Below the pieces are notes generated by a model that did no database searches, was not told the origin of the DNA, and was given only the letters and a program-made list of their open reading frames with translations. Position numbers and translations under genes: made by a program. Shown here in pieces: positions 36,587 through 46,130 of a DNA stretch of 64,000 nt. Source of the stretch: Caballeronia megalochromosomata (GTDB lineage: Bacteria > Pseudomonadota > Gammaproteobacteria > Burkholderiales > Burkholderiaceae); NCBI GenBank assembly GCA_001580565.1, contig LRBF01000279.1:166095-230094 (forward strand), given 5' to 3'. The number at the start of each line of letters is the position of its first letter. Positions within the stretch are counted from its first letter, which is position 1.

Positions 36587-36882
36587 TTGTTCGCATCTTG
36601 CCTGCCGCAAGGGAGGAGATAGAAGCCATCGGCGACTACATAGCCCGAGACAATCCACGCCGCGCTGTGAGCTTCGTTCGCGAGTTGCGTGACAAGTGCC
36701 TGAGCCTCGCAGATATGCCGATCGCTTTCCCGCTTGTGCCGCGCTACGAAGATCGGGGGGTGCGGCACCGAGCTCATGGCCGCCACCAAATTTTCTACCG
36801 CGTCGTGGGCCAGCCTGAGCGCATCGATGTTATTCATGTTCTACACGGTGCGCGCGATTACGCCGCAATTCTTTTTCCATAG
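36583..36882 (+). CDS. parE: ParE/RelE-family toxin
   Basis: 99 aa. ParE pattern: PAAREEIEAIGDYIARDNPR, GVRHRAHGRHQIFYRVV and IDVIHVLHGARDY. The family poisons DNA gyrase or, for RelE members, ribosome-bound mRNA; the ParD partner favours the former. Intact and of normal length. Confidence 0.92.
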   Translation: MIVRILPAAREEIEAIGDYIARDNPRRAVSFVRELRDKCLSLADMPIAFPLVPRYEDRGVRHRAHGRHQIFYRVVGQPERIDVIHVLHGARDYAAILFP

Positions 36883-37550
36883 CGCGCACCGGGGTTATGC
36901 CACGCATGTTCCGATGGCACCGCCCGGCCACTTGCCCGCCGCTCAATCAACCGCCGACGCCGTCATTCGAATGCCTGGTTCGCTCGAATAGCCGCCCGAC
37001 AACCAATTAACGCATTTCGGCTAGATCAGCGCCTTTGGTTTGCGGGCTATCCAGCTTAAACATTGACGCCATTCGCGTGTTACAAGAGGATCGACGAGGC
37101 GATAATGGAAGGAGCAACGCGCAACGTGGGCGGACGAACGTCGCCTCCCAGCGAGGGCCCGTCGCTCAAGTGGCTGTGCACAACGAATGCTGGCGCCTCT
37201 AAGGTTTGTTCTACGCCTGCCCAGGTCCGCCTGCGCGAGCGCGAGACAGCGTATGCGGGCAGACGCTGGACAAACCTGAAGGGAGGAAACCGCGGAGTGC
37301 CCCGATGCAATTGGAGGTTTTTGGGTCTATGGCGATTGATAGACCAGGAGAACCTGCGAAGCTACGGGACGCGCGGTCTGGCGGTGTGCTGAGGGAACGC
37401 TAATGATGTGCCGACGGGGTGCAGTCGTGCAATCGTGATGTCAGATCGAAGGTGTGAGGGAATGCGGGGAACGACAGGCGCGAACGTCCGCGCGTGGGCC
37501 GCATTGCCGCAGAGCCGACGGTCGGATTTCCGGGCCGGAAACAGGAGCAG
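36883..37550. other. Region between parDE and the IS91-type remnant
   Basis: About 670 bases. A plus-strand open frame at 37063-37392 has no recognisable domain, and its base composition is unlike flanking genes. The IS91-type element end probably lies near 37400-37550. Nothing else is recognised. Confidence 0.35.
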
Positions 37551-38450
37551 TCATGTCTCGCCCCGGCGCGTGGGTGGTGCTCGAATCGGTGCGGTCCGCG
37601 CAAGGATATCGGTGATGATCTTCGGGGCGCCGCAGTGCCGGCAGATGAAGGCCGTTCGCGTTTCGACGAGGGATTCTTCGGGTGACGCGTTGAGCTCCGC
37701 CGCAACGTGCAGCAGTGCACGCATTTCGCGAGACTGGCGCGGCGCACCGGGTTCGCAAGCAGTCCATAGTGGCGGATGCGATGGAAACCGCCGGGAAGCA
37801 CATGCAGCAGGAAGCGACGCATGAACTCGCCGCCCTCCAGCGTCATGGTCTTGTGGCGGGTAAGCGCCTTCTCGCGGTAGTCCTTCCAGCGGAACGTCAC
37901 GCCGCGTTCATCGAACGCGAGCAGGCGCTGGCCGGAGATTGCTACACGGTGTGTGTAGCGAAAGAGATACGAAAGTACCGCTTCGGATCCCGCAAAGGGA
38001 CGCTTGGCGTAGACCACCCATTCGCAGGTATGCAGTGGCGCAAGCCACCGGGCAAAGACAGCCGGGTCGGCGAGTCCGGCATACTCACTGAAGAACTGCA
38101 ACCGGCTACACCGGTGTGCCTGCGTGAGCGCTTCGAGGAAGCACCTGCAGAACAGGCGCGAGAGCACGCGCATCGGCAGAAAGAAGCCAGGTCGGCAGGC
38201 AATCCAGCGCTCACCATCCGGTGACAGGCCGCCACCGGAAACGATACGGTGCACGTGTGGACGATGCTTGCTCGCCGAACCCCAGGTGTGCAGCACGAGC
38301 GTGGCGCCAATCTGCGCACCGAGGTACCGGGGATCCGCGGCGATGGTGTGCAGCGTAGTAGCGGCGATCTCGACTGCTTGTTGTACCAGGCGATTGCGCC
38401 GATCGGCGCGGGTAGCGTGAAGACGATGTGGTAATACTCGACCGGTACCC
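37551..38450 (-). pseudogene. IS91-family transposase, frameshifted and 5'-truncated
   Basis: Minus-strand pieces in order: VEYYHIVFTLPAPIGAIAW, frameshift, TLHTIAADPRYLGAQIG, HRPHVHRIVSGGGLSPDGER (HUH-type HVH), SEAVLSYLFRYTHRVAISGQ (the YxxxY catalytic pair), FMRRFLLHVLPGGFHRIRHY, another frameshift, and FICRHCGAPKIITDIL ending at 37551. The N-terminal zinc-binding domain is missing. Catalytic residues remain but the protein is broken. Confidence 0.8.
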
Positions 38451-38640
38451 GGACTGGGTCTTTGGTGCGAACTTGCGCTGGCGCATGTCATCAACCATGC
38501 GCCAGCGCAACGGGCTGACGCCCGGATCGGAGAAGTAGCGAGCCGCCGAATTACGATGCGTTAATCGGCCAAAGTTTCCAGGACGTCTTCGTCGAGAATG
38601 GTCCAGGCGATCGTGTAGCTGGGTCACCGGACTGGCAAAA
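38451..38640 (-). pseudogene. Tyrosine-recombinase N-terminal fragment linked to IS91 transposase
   Basis: SPLRWRMVDDMRQRKFAPKT matches the SAM-like N-terminus of integrases that accompany some IS91 transposases. It runs straight into transposase sequence, so a deletion has joined the two genes, removing the integrase catalytic domain and the transposase zinc domain. Confidence 0.55.
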
Positions 38641-38675
38641 CGCCGAGCGCTGACGATCGGTTGGGCCGCTCACCT

Positions 38676-38981
38676 TCATTGAGACGGCTTGCATTCCGTT
38701 TGGAACCAATGATCGACCAGCCGCTGGGCCGCGTGTAGATCCGCTGGGTAGTTCGGGTCGTCATGCCAAGGCGACGGGTTGTAGCCCGCTTTGCTCAAAG
38801 CCGAGAGCTCGCTTCTGTGCTGTGACCTCGTCTTAGGTGCGTTCCTTTTCGTCGCGGCCAGGTCACGGCACTCCGTGTCGCTCAAGTGTCGCCCGCTTTG
38901 TGTCGCGCCGACTGCGGGATATCCGGACAGCACGAGCGTCAACGCGGCAAGCGCAGCGCAGGTCTTCGTGAGGTTTTCCAT
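38676..38981 (-). CDS. Exported DUF4148-like protein
   Basis: 101 aa from ATG 38981 (GGAG upstream). Signal peptide residues 1-26 (LTLVLSGYPAVGA). The mature part has RSELSALSKAGYNPSPWHDD and a final LHAAQRLVDHW, close to the DUF4148 pattern common in Burkholderiaceae periplasmic proteins. Two Cys (about 40 and 98) may form a disulfide. Function unknown. Confidence 0.7.
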   Translation of the reverse strand: MENLTKTCAALAALTLVLSGYPAVGATQSGRHLSDTECRDLAATKRNAPKTRSQHRSELSALSKAGYNPSPWHDDPNYPADLHAAQRLVDHWFQTECKPSQ

Positions 38982-39184
38982 AGCGCATCTCCATGCGTCT
39001 GAGTGCACAACGCAAACCTATGAGCTGTCGCCGGTCGCGTGCGCCTTCCGCTTATTTTGCCTTATTCCATTCATCCGGAGAGGCGCACTTGCCTAAGGGA
39101 AGCCAGCCGGCAATACCTCGGATGATTCCTCCCCGCCTCGTCGATCGACCGGGCGGGATTGTTCTCGACTTCGTCTGCTCAGTC

Positions 39185-39891
39185 AGCGGCGCTGCTGGCC
39201 GTCTTCCTGCGTCTCAAGGACCTGCTCACGATACTGTTCGAACCGGCGGCGCTCCTGGAGAGACGGAGTCCAACCGGCGATGTTGTGACGCCGGGCTAAC
39301 GTGAGCGGTCGTAATTTCTTTCCTACACTATCTTCCTCGGATGGCTCTGTGGGAAGCGCTCAACGAATATGCGAGGCTCATTATGAATGCTCTGCCGCCA
39401 AAACGAGAAGCGCAGCAGGGATACCAGAGCATAAGGAACAGCATCAGCACGTACACCAGCATGACGAACGAATCACGCAAGAAGGCGAGCAGCGGGCCTA
39501 CGACCGCCTGTGCGCCGACGGACACATTTGGAAGCCACGCGATCTGTTAGTCCGGCGCGCTTTCACCCTTGATTGCATTGAGCAGCAACGACTGCGAGAA
39601 CACCGCGAATCGGTCGCTGACAGAGTACCGCGAGCCGCATTTTGTCGACACGAGGACGGCGTCGAGCGTCACGCCGATCGCGGCCAAGCGCTTCTCGTGG
39701 ATATTCGTGAGCATGCGCGAGGCGTCGTACTCGGTGCGTACCCATGGCGACGGATCCTGCCGCATCTGATAAACGATGCTCGTCGCCTGAAGCGGATCGT
39801 GATGCTGGTCCGCCATGCGGTACCGGAGAACGCCTGAGCCGATCGCGATCAGTACGCCGACGGAGATGAGAAGTCGCCGTCGGCAACGGCA
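39185..39891 (-). other. Overlapping minus-strand small membrane-type ORFs, status uncertain
   Basis: Protein-like frames follow one another: LLISVGVLIAIGSGVLRYRM (a membrane segment) continuing with ADQHHDPLQATSIVYQMRQD and ending at 39547; a second from GTG 39525 with VMLVYVLMLFLMLWYPCC ending at 39328; and a third scrap ending with LTLARRHNIAGWTPSLQERR at about 39185. The first lacks a start codon in frame, so frameshifts are likely. They may be decayed genes of a mobile element. Confidence 0.35.
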
Positions 39892-40056
39892 CTATTCCTT
39901 GCTCCACTGGCTCACGACGCGGGACATGGATTTGGCTGCCAGAACGAGGAGAGCGCCCGCGACGCTGTAGTCGACCTTGTGCATCAGCTCGACCAGATAG
40001 AACGCGGGCACGACGACGAACGGTTGGCACATCGCGCGGATTATCAGGTGTTTCAT
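39892..40056 (-). CDS. Small membrane protein, unknown
   Basis: 54 aa from ATG 40056. One hydrophobic stretch (QPFVVVPAFYLVELM) and a second weaker one (VAGALLVLAA) suggest a small membrane protein. No family is recognised. It heads the row of small minus-strand frames that continues to about 39185. Confidence 0.4.
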   Translation of the reverse strand: MKHLIIRAMCQPFVVVPAFYLVELMHKVDYSVAGALLVLAAKSMSRVVSQWSKE

Positions 40057-40446
40057 CAGCGTCTCACACTGGTTCGTTTGCCAGACCCGGTATGTCGGCC
40101 GATGACGGTGCGGGGCACGCATCCGCGCGAGTCTGGAGGCGTCCAGACGTTCTGAATGCGTCGTGCGGTTCGAGCCGTGATGTTCTGGCGACGCGATCTG
40201 TTACCGTTCTGCTCTGTGATGAACTTTGCCTCCAGCAAGGCCTTGCCGTCCTGCTCAGGCGTCGTTGCTTGTTGCTCGTTCGTCCAGATCTTGGCGGATC
40301 GCGCGGGAATGCAGAGGGTTCGTGACTGCCAAGCCGATTGTCGATATGGCGCCCCGGTGCGTATAACATGTAATTCTTCGGCCAGCGTGTCGCGTCGACC
40401 GGCCTCCCGCTACCGTCCGACGATTCACATGTCACGCTAGCTCATC
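40057..40446. other. Intergenic, no gene seen
   Basis: 390 bases between the small ORFs and the AraC regulator. No terminator, repeat or coding signature was recognised. Confidence 0.4.
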
Positions 40447-41490
40447 ATGGATGCAGTCTCCGAGGTCCTGCGCGCTGTACGTCTGAGCGGCGCGGTTTAT
40501 CTGAACGGCACTTTCACCGCGCCCTGGTGCCTGATTGGCCGTACCGATGCTGCGCTCTGCGGGGCCTATCTGCCGCGATCCGAGCGCGTTGTTTCCTATC
40601 ATCTGGTCATAGAAGGGAGCTGCTGCGCCCAGTTGGCGGACAATCCCGGCTCGGCGCTGCGTCTCGATGCCGGCGAGCTGCTCGTGGTGCCGCAAGGCGA
40701 AACACATCTGATGGGCAGCTCCGTGGGGCTCGCGCCGACGTCCATGGAGCTGCTGCTGGCCGGTCCGATCGAGGCGGCGCCTAGCGAGGTGATGACCTTG
40801 TCCTACGGAGGGGGAGGACCCGCGACCCGCATCGTATGCGGATTCCTGGCCTGCGACGATACGCTCAGTAACCCTCTGCTTTCATCGTTGCCGCGGCTCT
40901 TCAAGATCGACATGCGCCATGACCCGCGAGCCGCATGGCTCGAATCCTCGTTGAAGTTTGCCGCCGCCGAAGCAGCGCATTCGCGGGCGGGCGGCACGAT
41001 CGTTCTCGCAAGGCTGTCCGAGCTTCTGTTTGTCGAGGCGGTTCGTAGCTGTATTGAAGCGCTTCCTGCGCACCAGACAGGATGGCTCGCAGGGGTGCGC
41101 GATCGCTACGTGGGACGCGCGCTTTCGTTGCTTCATGCTCAGGCGGTCCACCCCTGGACCGTCGATGAACTTGCGCGCAAGGTTGGGCTGTCGCGCTCCG
41201 CGCTCGCACAACGCTTCACGCATCTCGTAGGACAACCACCGATGCAGTATCTCGCGCGATGGCGCATGCAGATCGCGGCTCAGGAACTGTTGAATGGCGC
41301 GAAGTCGCTTGCCGCCGTCGCGGAGCAGGTTGGCTATGAGTCGGAGGCTGCGTTCAGCCGGGCGTTCAGGCGGGAATTCGGAAAGGCTCCGGCAGGCTGG
41401 CGCAGGAGCAAGGGAAAAACGAGTCACGCTGACGAATCGGTGTCGGCCATACCTGCTACGACTGGCAACGTGCCATCACCAGGTCCTTGA
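40447..41490 (+). CDS. AraC-family regulator with cupin sensor domain
   Basis: 347 aa. Residues about 15-190 form a cupin-type ligand domain (LRLDAGELLVVPQGETHLMG). Residues about 225-320 form the two helix-turn-helix units: WTVDELARKVGLSRSALAQR and KSLAAVAEQVGYESEAAFSR followed by FRREFGKAPAGWR. It precedes a diiron-protein gene by 190 bases on the same strand and probably activates it. Start chosen at the first ATG of the conserved frame. Confidence 0.92.
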   Translation: MDAVSEVLRAVRLSGAVYLNGTFTAPWCLIGRTDAALCGAYLPRSERVVSYHLVIEGSCCAQLADNPGSALRLDAGELLVVPQGETHLMGSSVGLAPTSMELLLAGPIEAAPSEVMTLSYGGGGPATRIVCGFLACDDTLSNPLLSSLPRLFKIDMRHDPRAAWLESSLKFAAAEAAHSRAGGTIVLARLSELLFVEAVRSCIEALPAHQTGWLAGVRDRYVGRALSLLHAQAVHPWTVDELARKVGLSRSALAQRFTHLVGQPPMQYLARWRMQIAAQELLNGAKSLAAVAEQVGYESEAAFSRAFRREFGKAPAGWRRSKGKTSHADESVSAIPATTGNVPSPGP

Positions 41491-41682
41491 CGCAAATCTC
41501 ATTCAGGCACCTCATGGCCGATTCGGCGTTCCGGCCGTATCTGACGGTGCCTCGATCATAGAATTCTGCCTCTCCCGATCGTAAGTTCGAGCCTACCGGA
41601 CGCCATCTCGACGATGTGACTCGGACCGGTAGATGAACCATCGCAGCTACACCGCACATAGATCGAACTTGGGAGAAATGTC

Positions 41683-42615
41683 ATGAACGCAGTATCGCGA
41701 CTGTCTGACCGCGATCGTTATACCCGTTGCATTCGCGCATCGAAGAGGGTCAGTTGGGACATGGAGCGCGACGTGATCGGAGGTCGCACCTTCGATGCGT
41801 CCCAGAAGTATCTTCCCGACGGGCTCTCGCTGACGCCGAATTTCTTCACGCTCTCCGCGAGCGAAAAGCGTTTCGTCAGCCAGATCCAGGGGCGGACCTA
41901 CGCCAACATGTTCGGACTCGTGGAGCGCTTCATCAACGCGAAGATGCTGGAGGTCAGCCGCGATTACTGGCTTGGCGACCAGGTGGCGCTCGAGGCGCTA
42001 ATCCGGTTCAGCGACGAGGAACTGAAGCATCAGGCGCTCTTTCGCCGCATCGACGAGATGGTCGGCGAAACGCTCCCTCCCGGCTATCAGTTCGACGTCG
42101 ACCCGGATGTTGTCGCCTCTGCCGTCCTCGGGAAAAGCACGTGGTCCGTGCTGGCGTTGACGCTGCATATCGAACTGTTCACCCAGCTTCATTACCGTCA
42201 GAGCATCGCTCCGGATACCGAACTATCGGAGTTGTTCAAGAATGTGTTTCTCTATCACTGGAAGGAAGAGAGCCAGCACGCCATTCTCGATGAGCTGGAA
42301 TGGATCCGTCACGACGCCACCATGACGGATGATGATCGCAACAAGGCTGTCGACGAATTCATCGAGCTCGTCGTTTCGATCGACGGCCTGCTGCAAGGGC
42401 GGGCGGCAGCCGACGCGCACTATTTCGAGGCCAACTGCGGGCGCGCACTCGACGACTCGGAAGCCCGGGTCATCGAAACCAGTTTCCTCGAAGCTTACCG
42501 GTGGCAGTACATTCACTCGGGCGCGAGTCATCCTCATTTCGGAGACGTGCTGCAGAGCCTCATCTCCGAGAGTCAGGCCATGCGCATTCAGGCTGCGCTC
42601 GCCACGCTGCATTGA
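41683..42615 (+). CDS. Ferritin-like diiron protein (oxygenase type)
   Basis: 310 aa, GGGAGAAATG before the ATG. The helical core carries diiron ligands: EELKHQALFRRIDE (E..H), ALTLHIELFTQLHYRQ, and EESQHAILDELEW (E..H), the pattern of AurF-like N-oxygenases and related ferritin-like proteins. It is cytosolic with no signal. The AraC regulator upstream is the only likely partner; no biosynthetic cluster adjoins. Substrate unknown; either an oxygenase or an oxidative-stress protein. Confidence 0.75.
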   Translation: MNAVSRLSDRDRYTRCIRASKRVSWDMERDVIGGRTFDASQKYLPDGLSLTPNFFTLSASEKRFVSQIQGRTYANMFGLVERFINAKMLEVSRDYWLGDQVALEALIRFSDEELKHQALFRRIDEMVGETLPPGYQFDVDPDVVASAVLGKSTWSVLALTLHIELFTQLHYRQSIAPDTELSELFKNVFLYHWKEESQHAILDELEWIRHDATMTDDDRNKAVDEFIELVVSIDGLLQGRAAADAHYFEANCGRALDDSEARVIETSFLEAYRWQYIHSGASHPHFGDVLQSLISESQAMRIQAALATLH

Positions 42616-42709
42616 ACTTGCTCGACACTCGACGCTCGACGAATCGATAATCGAAGACACGTCGCCCTCCGGGTCCGTTTTCGATCCGGAGGGATTCGGG
42701 ATGACGACG

Positions 42710-42853
42710 TCATCCCCGGTTCTCGATCAGTTCTGCAATCTCGACGAACTCGACGTCAGGGCGTACACCGTAGAGACCCGTTACCCGATCGAGAATCTCA
42801 TCGGTGAAGAATTCCCGAGCGGCATCTTCCGAATTCCAGATTGACGGGATATA
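42710..42853 (-). pseudogene. C-terminal fragment of a small alpha/beta-barrel protein
   Basis: Minus-strand frame ends SIWNSEDAAREFFTDEILDR then VTGLYGVRPDVEFVEIAELI, with TGA at 42710. It resembles the last half of antibiotic-biosynthesis-monooxygenase-like proteins; a stop lies immediately upstream of GRYIP, so the N-terminus is lost. The opposite-strand frame here looks like a shadow. Confidence 0.45.
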
Positions 42854-43124
42854 GCGTCCTTAAGCTTTTCCTGTCGCTTCTGCTTGTTTTGTACGGAAGA
42901 CCGTAATCCAACATCTGAGCGGGAAAGGGTCGACACTCGAAGTCACTCGGTGATGAAATCGCGGAAAGCCGGCGAATGCCACCTGCGCGTGGAGAACTCC
43001 TGCGCGCTAAATTCTACGATCTGGCCAGCAAAGGCGCGAGGCAATGCGGTCACGCGACGAGGAAGCTTGATTCGACTTGACATAATTAACATTATCGATT
43101 TTTATGGTGTCAGAGCTTTTTAGT

Positions 43125-44670
43125 AATGTCGTGTTCGAGCAAGATAGAAATGTCGTGTTTTGCTCCTGGTGCCATGCTGGGCGCTTCCGATCCGACGCCG
43201 GGAGTTCGCCATGAAGCCAACCGAACGGGTGGCCTTGACCATGCGCGAACTCGACCGTCTCAAAGTCGTTCAGGCCGTAGTGGACCGGATGCTCAAACCG
43301 GGGCTCGCCGCGCAGCGTTTGCAACTGACAGTGCGTCAGGTCGAACGGCTGGTGGCCCGATACAAACAATCCGGTGCGCGCGGCGTTGGCCACACTTCGC
43401 GCGGCCGTCCGGGCAACCGGAAACTCGACGAAGCGATCGCTGGTCGAGCGCTGACGCTGATCCGGGAGTGCTACGCCGATTTCGGCTCGACGCTAGCCTG
43501 CGAGAAACTGCGTGAATGTCACGGTTTAACGTTATCCAAGGAAACCGTGCGTCACCTGATGACCGAAGCCGGCCTGTGGATTCCCCGCGCGCAGCGCCCG
43601 CCCAAGATTCACCAGCCGAGGAATCGGCGTTCGTGTCTGGGTGAGCTGATTCAGATCGATGGCAGCGATCATCGCTGGTTCGAGGATCGCGCGCCGGCTT
43701 GTACGTTGCTGGTGTTTATCGACGATGCCACGAGCCGGCTGATGACTCTGCATTTCACCGCCACCGAGTCGACGTTCAGCTATTTCGAGGCGACGCGCAA
43801 GTACATCGAAGCGTACGGCAAGCCAGTGGCACTCTATAGCAACCGCGCCAGCGTGTTCTCGTGCAACGAGTACGCCCGGCAGGGGCGTCACCCAATACGG
43901 ACGGGCCTTGTACGAGCTCAACGTAGATACGCTATGCGCCAACAGCAGTCAAGCGAAGGGGTGCGTGGAACGGGCCAATCTGACCCTGCAGGATCGGCTC
44001 GTCAAGGAGTTGCGCTTGCGCAAGATCGACACGTGGGAGGCGGCGAATGGTTATGCGCCCCACTTCATCGCTGATTTCAATGGTCGTTTTGGGAAGGTGC
44101 CCCGCAGTGGCTTCGATGCCCATCGCGCGCTGCGCGAAGATGAGAATCTCGACCTGATTCTGACGCATCGGGTGTCGCGTTGCGTGTCGAATAGTTTGAC
44201 GTTGCAGTACGACCGGGTGATCTACATGCTGGACGACACGCTGCAGACACGCGCCCTCGCCCATCGCTATATCGATGTGTACGAGTACCCGGATGGCCGC
44301 ATCGAAATCCGGGCGGATGGAGACGCGCTGCCCTATCGCCAGTACGACAGGTTATCCGTGGCGGACCAGGGTGCCGAAGTAGATAACAAACGCCTGGAGC
44401 ACGTGCTGGCGTTATCGCGTCAGGTGCAGATGGAGCGCGACAACCGGCGCGCCTCGGATGCACCATCAAGAACCAATCAGGACGAACCGGTCAGGCCGAA
44501 GATGCGGGCTAACAACACACGCAAGCAACGCGAACTGAAGCCGGTCGACCTGAACGCGATGATGCTGAGAAGCGCCGAACTGCGGGCAGCCGCGGTGGAG
44601 AAATGAACTTTTAAAGAGAGATTTAAAGACTCAAAACCCGCCATTTCTAAAAAGTTCAAACCCCGACATT
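43125..44670 (+). mobile_element. ISNCY-type insertion sequence, inactive
   Basis: About 1.55 kb. The left end carries AATGTCGTGTT at 43125-43135 and again at 43149-43159; the right end carries the inverse with small changes (AACCCCGACATT 44659-44670 and AACCCGCCATT 44635-44645). Each end thus has two copies of the motif about 24 bases apart. The single transposase gene inside is broken. Confidence 0.75.
43211..44606 (+). pseudogene. ISNCY-type DDE transposase, frameshifted
   Basis: N-terminal helix-turn-helix (RLQLTVRQVERLVARYKQSG), then the DDE core: first Asp in IQIDGSDHRWF, second site reads LYSNRASVF where an active copy should have Asp (LYSD), and the third in GCVERANLTLQ. Before about 43884 the frame shifts by one and continues to 44606. 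The frameshift plus the Asp-to-Asn change make it inactive. Confidence 0.85.
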
Positions 44671-44673
44671 TGT

Positions 44674-45161
44674 ATCTGGCCATGAAATATGAAGCAGCTA
44701 ACTAATCAAGCGACCAGGTCTGGACCCGTGTTTCCTGTAACGACTTCGAGTTCGTCCGGCTCACGAACCGTAGCGTGCGACTCCACGATCACGGAGGATC
44801 GAAGCCGCTTCAACCGCGCCTCCGCCTCCCTGTATTCCGGAAACGGTGATGAGATTGGGGAGGCAACTTCCATTAAGTCAACTTGAACATCTCGATGAAA
44901 GCATGCAGCGCACTGTTGCTGATTCTGGCGATCCGCCGCACGGTCATGGCTCATGGCTCGTCACCTGCCAAATGATGCTCGAAAACTACGTGCTACGATA
45001 GGCCTTAATCGCCCGGAAAAAAGCGAAACGCGCCGATCGCCCCCGCGGCAGTCAGGGATCCAGTCCGGCATGCAACCCGGCGCTCACCGGTATCGTCACA
45101 AATCCTTCGCGCACCGATCATCGTGCTACGCTCGGCGCGCCTTCACCTCCACGACTACGCG
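44674..45161. other. Intergenic between IS and potassium-channel gene
   Basis: A minus-strand frame (44706-44954) contains FPEYREAEARLKRLRSSVIV and ESHATVREPDELEVV, which is protein-like but unrecognised and lacks a ribosome site. No other feature is seen. Confidence 0.35.
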
Positions 45162-46130
45162 ATGGCTACCGAACCGTCAGATCGTTTTCCGGGTATCGGC
45201 GACGCCGAAGCACGCGCGCCAAAACGCCGCGCGCGCGGCAGCCGCGAGATGCGCATGGACGATCGTGTGGTCATCGCGCATGGCTTGCCGACGCCGCTCT
45301 GGCAGGATCTCTATCACCGTGCACTCGTGGTCCGCTGGCCAACGTTTTTCGCGTCACTTGCTTTGCTGTTTCTGCTGCTGAACACTTTATTCGCGACGCT
45401 ATATATGCTCGGCGCAGCGCCGATCGCCAATCAGTTTCCGGCAGGTTTCGGCGGCGCATTCTTCTTTAGCGTCGAAACGCTCGCTACGGTCGGCTACGGC
45501 GACATGCATCCACAAACCGTCTATGCACACTGGATCGCGACGCTCGAAATCTTTGTCGGCATGTCGAGTATTGCGTTGGCCACAGGGCTGATCTTCGCGC
45601 GTTTTTCACGCCCGCACGCAAAGATCATTTTTGCCCGCTATGCGATCGTGCGACCTCTGGAAGGCCAGATGACGCTGATGGTGCGCGCAGCCAACGGCCG
45701 TCAGAACGTCATCGCCGAAGCACGGGCCAGGCTGCGCATCCTGCGGCAGGAAACAACCGTCGAAGGCTATGCGCTGCGCAAGCTCTACGACCTGACTTTG
45801 GTGCGCGATCAGCATCCGGTCTTCAAACTGGGCTGGAGCCTGATGCACGTCATCGACGAGAACAGTCCCCTGTTCGGCGAAACCGCCGAAACACTCAAGG
45901 GCCGCGACACGACCCTGCTGCTGACGCTCGAAGGCGTCGACGAATCGACTTCCCAAACCATGCAGGCACGTCATCTGTGGACTTGCGATCAGATCTTCTG
46001 GCATTACCGCTTCGTGGACATCATGCGCGATGAAAACGGAGTGAGTCACATCGATTACTCGCGTTTCGACGAGATCGTGCCGCTCGATTCGGCGCCCGTC
46101 GCGGTCATGGAGAAAGAGCCGCCGCATTGA
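45162..46130 (+). CDS. Inward-rectifier potassium channel (KirBac type)
   Basis: 322 aa. Transmembrane helix 1 (about 60-80), pore loop with selectivity filter TVGYGD at about 109-114, helix 2 (about 125-150), and a cytoplasmic immunoglobulin-like Kir domain. The filter context ETLATVGYGDMHP is the one known for KirBac1.1 of Burkholderia. Tetrameric inner-membrane K+ channel. ATG 45162 was chosen; the earlier in-frame start adds residues without similarity. Confidence 0.93.
   Translation: MATEPSDRFPGIGDAEARAPKRRARGSREMRMDDRVVIAHGLPTPLWQDLYHRALVVRWPTFFASLALLFLLLNTLFATLYMLGAAPIANQFPAGFGGAFFFSVETLATVGYGDMHPQTVYAHWIATLEIFVGMSSIALATGLIFARFSRPHAKIIFARYAIVRPLEGQMTLMVRAANGRQNVIAEARARLRILRQETTVEGYALRKLYDLTLVRDQHPVFKLGWSLMHVIDENSPLFGETAETLKGRDTTLLLTLEGVDESTSQTMQARHLWTCDQIFWHYRFVDIMRDENGVSHIDYSRFDEIVPLDSAPVAVMEKEPPH

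Larger units (their letters stand above)
37551..38640 (-). mobile_element. IS91-type insertion sequence remnant
   Basis: Contains a degenerate HUH/Y2 transposase (37551-38450) and, upstream on the same strand, a fragment of a tyrosine-recombinase N-terminal domain. IS91-family elements move by rolling circle and do not leave inverted repeats; none were seen. Boundaries are estimated from coding similarity. Confidence 0.65.

Noticed and set aside
37063..37400. Possible group II intron or reverse-transcriptase piece
   Set aside because: No domain V hairpin and no reverse-transcriptase motif (YxDD) found nearby.
42701..42844. Short plus-strand ORF with a GGAGG-like site
   Set aside because: The minus strand here matches the end of a small barrel protein; the plus peptide has no relatives I recognise.
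43860..43900. Programmed frameshifting in the IS transposase
   Set aside because: No slippery heptamer or downstream stem is visible at the shift, and the catalytic Asp is also lost, so decay is more likely.
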